This document shows, piece after piece, positions 10,246 to 15,000 of a stretch of 15,000 bases of DNA (within the stretch, counting starts at the first letter, position 1; each line of letters begins with the position of its first letter). Source of the stretch: Stramonita haemastoma (lineage: Eukaryota > Mollusca > Gastropoda > Neogastropoda > Muricidae); contig CM060337.1 in the NCBI GenBank assembly GCA_030674155.1, positions 41,203,580 through 41,218,579 of the forward strand. Reading direction: 5' to 3'. The position numbers and the translations under genes were made by a program. Below the pieces are notes generated by a model. It was not told the DNA's origin. It saw only the letters and a program-made list of their open reading frames with translations, and did no database searches.

Positions 10246-11017
10246 GTACATACGTACCTAAACAAGAAAACGAGATGAATGAATACGTTAATGAGTAATT
10301 AACACACCTACTTAAGTATTTCAATAAACCGGAGCAGAAAGCAATACGAAAGGGAAAAAAATGAATACATTGAATACAGATAGACATTACACTGGGTAAA
10401 TAAGTAATAAAAGAATATGTAAAGAATACATGTATTGATAAATAAAAGCGCGTAATATGTAAATGAACAAATAAATAAGTGAGCCAGTATACAAAAAGAT
10501 AAACAACAAATAAATACAGTAATATAAAACACACACAAAAACATAAATTGATAAATAAACTAAATGAAAGTTATAAATGAAATCAATAAAAAATAAATAT
10601 ACATATAAAATACATGAAAAAGGATTAAACAATAGAACAAAAAGGTAGTTACATCAGGACCCTGATAAATATACAAATGAATGAATGAGTGAATGAGTAA
10701 ATAAATTGTTTGGAAAATTGGAAAAATAACTGTTCATAACCTTCAATCCGGAACACAGAGGAAATAAAATCGAAATGACAGAGATGGAATCAAGATTTAA
10801 AACAAAATTTCTATACTTTGTACGATAGATCCTGACAACAGAACACGCAAGAAGCAGTGTATGATATTCAGTGCTTAGCGTTCCGCAGAGTGATTTTGAT
10901 CAGGTCAAGATTTTTCTTAGAAAATGACAAGAAAATAACACGTCACCCATCCCTTCAAAAACTGGAAGGAAAAAAACTTGACGAAAGTAAACACAGAAAA
11001 TACACCAAGAAATTAAA
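10246..11017. other. A-rich unique sequence
   Basis: This stretch is rich in AAATAAAT and GAATGAATGA motifs, with no clear unit. Apparent minus-strand frames are Tyr/Phe/Ile-rich because of the A-rich plus strand, and they show no domain. The region could be decayed minisatellite or retroposon tails. Confidence 0.5.
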
Positions 11018-11739
<722 letters not shown>

Positions 11740-12095
11740 GGGGGACGGGATAGCTAAGTGGTCAGAACATTGCGCTCGCAATTTGACGACACGAGTTCGA
11801 TTCTGGCCCCGGTCGAGGGGATTCTTTCCCCTGGAGTTAACATCAGTGCTGACTCCACTCTCCCCAAAAGTCCTTCGAATGAGACTATAGACCGAGGCCC
11901 CATGTGCGATTGCACGCAAAACATCTTACGCAAAAGCTAAAACCTGTTCTGCTTTTTGTAAGAGTTAGACCATGGTGTGCCAGTGGGAACAGATGATAAG
12001 ATTTACAAAACTGAATAAACACGGGGACTGGATGTAAAAAAAAGCACAGGAGTGCTTATTCCATTATCCTGGATATAAAAGAATAAATAAATTTT
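11740..12095 (+). mobile_element. Family A SINE, full-length
   Basis: It begins GGGGGACGGGATAGCTAAGTGG, with box A at 11751-11761. Box B is weakened (GAGTTCGATTC, 11793-11803). The body follows in order: CCTGGAGTTAACATCAGTGC, AAAAGTCCTTCGAATGAGAC, CGAGGCCCCATGTGC, CAGTGGGAACAGATGA. The 3' hairpin is perfect (12042-12057, loop AGGA) and the AAATAAAT tail is short. Several CpG-to-TpG or CpA changes (CCATGTG, TTCGAATG) fit age and methylation decay. No clear target-site duplication is seen. Confidence 0.93.
12042..12057 (+). other. 3' hairpin of family A SINE
   Basis: AAGCAC, loop AGGA, GTGCTT. The stem is identical to those at 540-555 and 2964-2979, but the loop differs. Confidence 0.6.
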
Positions 12096-12191
12096 TAAAA
12101 AAAGAAGAAATTAAAGTTTCTTCTCTTTATGTGCAAAGTGTTTGTCCTTTAATTCTTTGGATTATTTTACTTTGAATTTTACCAAGAATTA

Positions 12192-12273
<82 letters not shown>

Positions 12274-12278
12274 CTCTC

Positions 12279-12312
<34 letters not shown>

Positions 12313-12313
12313 C
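12192..12313. repeat. (CT)n then (ATCT)n microsatellite
   Basis: About 88 bases of CT with two phase breaks are followed by eight ATCT units (12281-12312). The unit changes abruptly, as in the other compound arrays. Confidence 0.96.
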
Positions 12314-12396
12314 TTGTCTTATGTTTTGTTTTCTGTTTATGCAGGTGTCTGTTTCTATGTTTGTGTCTCTCCCCTATTGGTGTATTTCCTTCGTAT

Positions 12397-12446
12397 ACGT
12401 GTGTGTGTGCGTGCGTGCGTGCGTGTGTGCGTGCGTGTGTGTGTGC

Positions 12447-12488
<42 letters not shown>

Positions 12489-12530
12489 CGCGCGCGCGTG
12501 TGTGTATGTGTGTGTGTGTGTGCGCTCGCG
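12397..12530. repeat. (GT)n/(GCGT)n/(CG)n alternating tract
   Basis: A continuous purine-pyrimidine alternating tract: GCGT units at about 12409-12440, pure GT at about 12447-12487, CGCGCGCGCG at about 12488-12498, then GT again. It is strongly Z-DNA prone. Cys-Val and Thr-His open frames here are artefacts. Confidence 0.95.
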
Positions 12531-13370
12531 CTTACGCGCCCTCACACTTACATTAAAAGCCACATTTAACCACAGGTACAAAACAAACCGTTGCAAATCA
12601 CTAAAAGTCCTTTTTGCCTGCACTGTGTTCTTGCTGCATTATCCACAAACGTGATGGGTCTCTTCAAATTTCTGATCAAGTCAAAGTCAAACTTACTAAT
12701 ATCAAAAGTGTGAAACCAGAAAGGAACTGAAATCTAACGCTCCACCACGTAATGAGTTGCATCGCACCTGAGGTCAATTTTTAGTCATTGACTTGTTATT
12801 GATTTGCAATAAAATGACTACACAATACCCAAAAAAGATATTAAAAATGGATGAATTCTATAGAAAGTTAATACAAGTTGAAAGGAAATACTGCAAGAAA
12901 TGATAAAATGAGAAATGAACAAGTATAGCATCGTACCAGATGGTCATAATGACTAATTGGGTATTTTTAAAACACACTTAAAGGCAAAAGGATCCAAAAT
13001 CATGACTTTATTTTTCGTTACGAGGTAAAATAATGGCTATACTTTTAAAATCAATCAAAATCTCAAAACCGACAACCTGACCCTCACCCGCCTAAAATGG
13101 CTCCTAGCGGAAAAGTGGGTCAGGTGCTAAGCGACTCATTTCGTGGTGGAGCGTCACAAATGTAACAGATTCAAAGTCACACTCAGGGATGCCAACACAA
13201 TGACCACACTGCTGCACTTCTGCGAAGATTACTTCACACCTCTTGTCTTTAAAACAAAGCACACCAGACCTAGATTGGCTCGCTAGTCGAAGAAAAAAAA
13301 AGAAAGAAAACAAGACTTTTTTCCAGAACAAAGGCTATGCTGAAAGGCCAAGTAAACAGCCATCATGGCA
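12531..13370. other. Unique AT-rich sequence without recognised genes
   Basis: No coding, RNA or repeat structure is recognised. The A-rich part at about 12790-13080 has no tandem unit. A short AAAG-rich run lies near 13290-13311. Confidence 0.55.
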
Positions 13371-13746
13371 GGGAGACGGGATAGCCTAGTGGTCAGAACA
13401 TTGCGCTGGCAATCTGACGACCCGAGTTTGATTCCCGTTCGAAGGGATTTTTCCCCTGGAGTTAACATCAGTGCTGACTTCAGTCCATTCTCCCTAAAAA
13501 TCTATCGGATGAAACTTTAAACCGAGGCCTCGTGTGCGAACGCACGCAGAACGTCTTCCGCACACGTTAAATCCTGTTCCACTTTTTGTAAGAGTAAACC
13601 ATTGTGTGCCGGTGGGAACAGATGACAAGATTTACAAAACTGCAAACACACGGGGACTGGATGTAAAAATACACATGAGTGCTTATTCCATTATCCTAGA
13701 TATTAAAAGTATAGATAAATAAATAAATAAGAAATAAATAAAAAAT
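13371..13746 (+). mobile_element. Family A SINE, full-length
   Basis: It starts GGGAGACGGGATAGCCTAGT. Box A is TAGCCTAGTGG (13382-13392). Box B carries one change from consensus (GAGTTTGATTCC, 13424-13435). The central domain is altered to CTATCGGATGAAAC, and a short insertion (CAGT) lies in GACTTCAGTCCATTC. The central hairpin at 13532-13547 is intact. The 3' hairpin has two stem mismatches (13669-13684). The AAATAAAT tail ends at about 13746. The box B change probably weakens transcription. Confidence 0.92.
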
Positions 13747-13921
13747 ACTAGATCTCAGTCTTGAAACTATCGGAGGTTCAGACTAGAACAATTGGCAAAA
13801 AAATCTACGGTATATTTCTAGAGTGATAATGGTCTGTTCCTATCATGCAAGCAGGTACCACGGGAATAAAAGGAGTTTTACAGTTGTTGCAAACTGTCTG
13901 GTGAGTAAGGGGGCAATTGTT

Positions 13922-13922
<1 letters not shown>

Positions 13923-13963
<41 letters not shown>

Positions 13964-13968
13964 GAGAG

Positions 13969-14048
<80 letters not shown>

Positions 14049-14049
14049 C

Positions 14050-14098
<49 letters not shown>

Positions 14099-14175
14099 GA
14101 CAGACAGACAGAAGACGGACGGACGGACGGACGGACGGACGGACAGACAGACAGACATACAGACAGACAGACAAA
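13923..14175 (+). repeat. Compound (GA)n(GACA)n(GGAC)n microsatellite
   Basis: GA with several GGA breaks runs from 13923 to about 14046, then GACA to about 14112. Seven GGAC-type units follow at about 14114-14142, then GACA again until 14175. The GA-to-GACA order matches 8561-8787. Arg-Glu and Asp-Arg-Gln-Thr frames here are artefacts. Confidence 0.96.
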
Positions 14176-14521
14176 CACGGCGAGATTCCGTTTTGTTGCA
14201 TGCTGACCCTATAGGGGCAGGGAGTGTAGCTTGTGATAGTTGGTCTTTCTAAACCATCATTTTATTAAATTGTGGTCAAAGTATCCATTGCTTATTGTCT
14301 AGAAAATACATTTGATATAATTATTTACTAAAAAAAGAAAAGGTTATTAGTTACCATTACATGTGAGAGTACTAGTCTGCACTGTACAGAAATTTGACAG
14401 CTTACAACAGTAAAGGATACAATATAAAAGTTTTTCTGCAAAATGTTGAACGAGAACAAGCAACACTGAACACCGTAAGGATCTTCTGGGTGATGCCCTC
14501 CTAGCATTCTTATAGCTCAGG
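14176..14521. other. Unique sequence
   Basis: No gene, repeat or RNA is recognised between the array and the family B SINE. Confidence 0.55.
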
Positions 14522-14532
14522 TTCTTGTGGCC
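14522..14532 (+). repeat. Target-site duplication, left copy
   Basis: TTCTTGTGGCC lies just before the family B SINE. The right copy at 14831-14841 reads TTCTTGTGACC, so 10 of 11 bases are identical. This bounds the insertion and shows retroposition by target-primed reverse transcription. Confidence 0.75.
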
Positions 14533-14547
14533 CTAATGGGGACGGAA

Positions 14548-14558
14548 TAGCTCAGTGG
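14548..14558 (+). promoter_or_regulatory. Pol III box A in family B SINE
   Basis: TAGCTCAGTGG is a full match to the tRNA-type box A consensus. It sits about 10 bases from the element start, as in tRNA genes. Confidence 0.8.
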
Positions 14559-14582
14559 TCAGAGCGCTCGCTTTCCCCAGTC

Positions 14583-14627
14583 AAGTTAAGCAGCGTCGAG
14601 CGTGGTTGCCAAGTGGATGGGTGACCG
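14583..14627 (+). promoter_or_regulatory. 5S rRNA-like internal control region within SINE
   Basis: AAGTTAAGCAGCGTCGAGCG resembles the 5S box A and intermediate element region, and TGGATGGGTGACCG (14614-14627) resembles 5S box C. The spacing between the two is the same as in 5S genes. It could bind TFIIIA, but binding is inference. The counterpart at 5930-5975 has a one-base insertion and further changes. Confidence 0.7.
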
Positions 14628-14830
14628 TTTGCTCGCCTTGGCTACAGTACAGTTCCCTCAGTTCACCCAGCTGTAAATGGGTACCTGACTTCTCTAGGGT
14701 CAGGGAAGGTAAAGCAGCAAGGGAGAGGAGATGGGCGCCTCCCAAAACATGCTGGCCCCTAGAGAAGCTGAGGTCTCTGATGCTTCGCTCCCCTACGACC
14801 ACACAGGTTATGGGACACCTTTACCTCTTT

Positions 14831-14841
14831 TTCTTGTGACC
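14831..14841 (+). repeat. Target-site duplication, right copy
   Basis: TTCTTGTGACC follows the T-rich end of the family B SINE and matches 14522-14532 at 10 of 11 bases. Confidence 0.75.
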
Positions 14842-15000
14842 ATGACAAAGCAGTATGACGACTGGATGTTTCTCAGTTGGGAAAGTAATTGGGAATAAGC
14901 CGTATAAGGACAGCAGCACTGGTATGGAGAGAGAGAACAGAAAGAGAACAGCAAAACAAAGAAGGTTCAAGAGAAAAAAAGAGACATGACTAGAGATAGA
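14842..15000. other. Unique purine-rich end of window
   Basis: No gene is recognised. From about 14924 the sequence becomes AGAGAG/AAAGAG-rich. Confidence 0.5.

Larger units (their letters stand above)
14538..14830 (+). mobile_element. Family B SINE: tRNA-like head, 5S-like segment, CORE-like domain
   Basis: The element begins GGGGACGGAATAGCTCAGTG, with a consensus box A (14548-14558). No tRNA box B follows. Instead 14583-14627 aligns without gaps to the internal control region of 5S rRNA, at about 35 of 45 bases against a vertebrate 5S sequence recalled from memory. Next, CCTCAGTTCACCCAGCTGTA and AATGGGTACC (about 14656-14685) resemble the CORE-SINE domain. The 3' part carries GGGAGAGGAGATGGGCGCC, GCTGAGGTCTCTGATGC and ACACCTTTACCTCTTT. 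An 11-base target-site duplication flanks it. The other copy is at 5885-6176. The domain names need a database search to confirm. Confidence 0.87.

Noticed and set aside
10154..10632. Tyr/Phe-rich minus-strand frames that could look like membrane proteins
   Set aside because: The hydrophobic content comes from A-rich plus-strand DNA. Three frames overlap and none has a recognisable domain.
13371..13450. Functional tRNA genes at SINE heads
   Set aside because: Boxes A and B are present, but the acceptor and anticodon stems do not form a complete tRNA and the sequence continues into the SINE body.
14538..14627. tRNA gene or 5S rRNA gene
   Set aside because: Only the box A part of a tRNA and an internal 45-base part of 5S are present, and both lie inside a flanked SINE. 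Neither full gene can fold from this sequence.

Overview
This is a eukaryotic, non-coding, repeat-dominated window, most likely from a mollusc and probably a marine gastropod. I base that on three things: very dense dinucleotide, trinucleotide and tetranucleotide arrays; no compact operon-like coding; and many copies of a tRNA-derived SINE whose central block (TTCGGATGAGAC, then CCGAGGCCCCGTGTGC) resembles the Nin-DC type SINE domain described from molluscs and other metazoans. That domain match is from memory and was not searched. I find no open reading frame that I would call a gene. The long open frames are translated microsatellites or SINE bodies. No rRNA gene, functional tRNA gene or CRISPR array is present.

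Layout: AT-rich unique DNA with a 5'-truncated SINE (340-626); a (CT)n tract (1013-1118); unique DNA; a head-to-head pair of family A SINEs (minus copy 2301-2650, plus copy about 2683-3066); a CCGG-rich patch with a hairpin; unique DNA; a seven-unit minisatellite of about 59 bp (4424-4832); a long (GT)n tract (4941-5091); purine-rich DNA; a G20 run abutting a family B SINE (5885-6176); a short 44-bp tandem duplication with a palindrome (6354-6426); a third SINE type with a different head on a family A body (7018-7296); a pair of hairpins (7525-7569); a 0.7-kb TTC array with higher-order structure (7714-8426); a (GA)n(GACA)n array interrupted by a full-length SINE (8561-9628); a four-unit minisatellite of about 105 bp (9821-10245); AT-rich DNA; a (CTGT)n(CT)n array (11018-11533); a full-length SINE (11740-12095); (CT)n(ATCT)n and (GT)n/(CG)n tracts (12192-12530); unique DNA; a SINE (13371-13746); a (GA)n(GACA)n(GGAC)n array (13923-14175); and a well preserved family B SINE with a probable target-site duplication (14522-14841).

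The most interesting signal is modular exchange among three SINE types. Families A and B begin with nearly the same tRNA-like 5' segment (GGGGACGGRATAGC, box A) but then diverge. Family B replaces the box B half with a segment closely resembling the internal control region of 5S rRNA, followed by a block that resembles the CORE-SINE domain. The element at 7018 joins an unrelated tRNA-like head to the family A body. Family A also carries two small hairpins, one in the central domain and one just before the AAAT tail, that are largely kept between copies.
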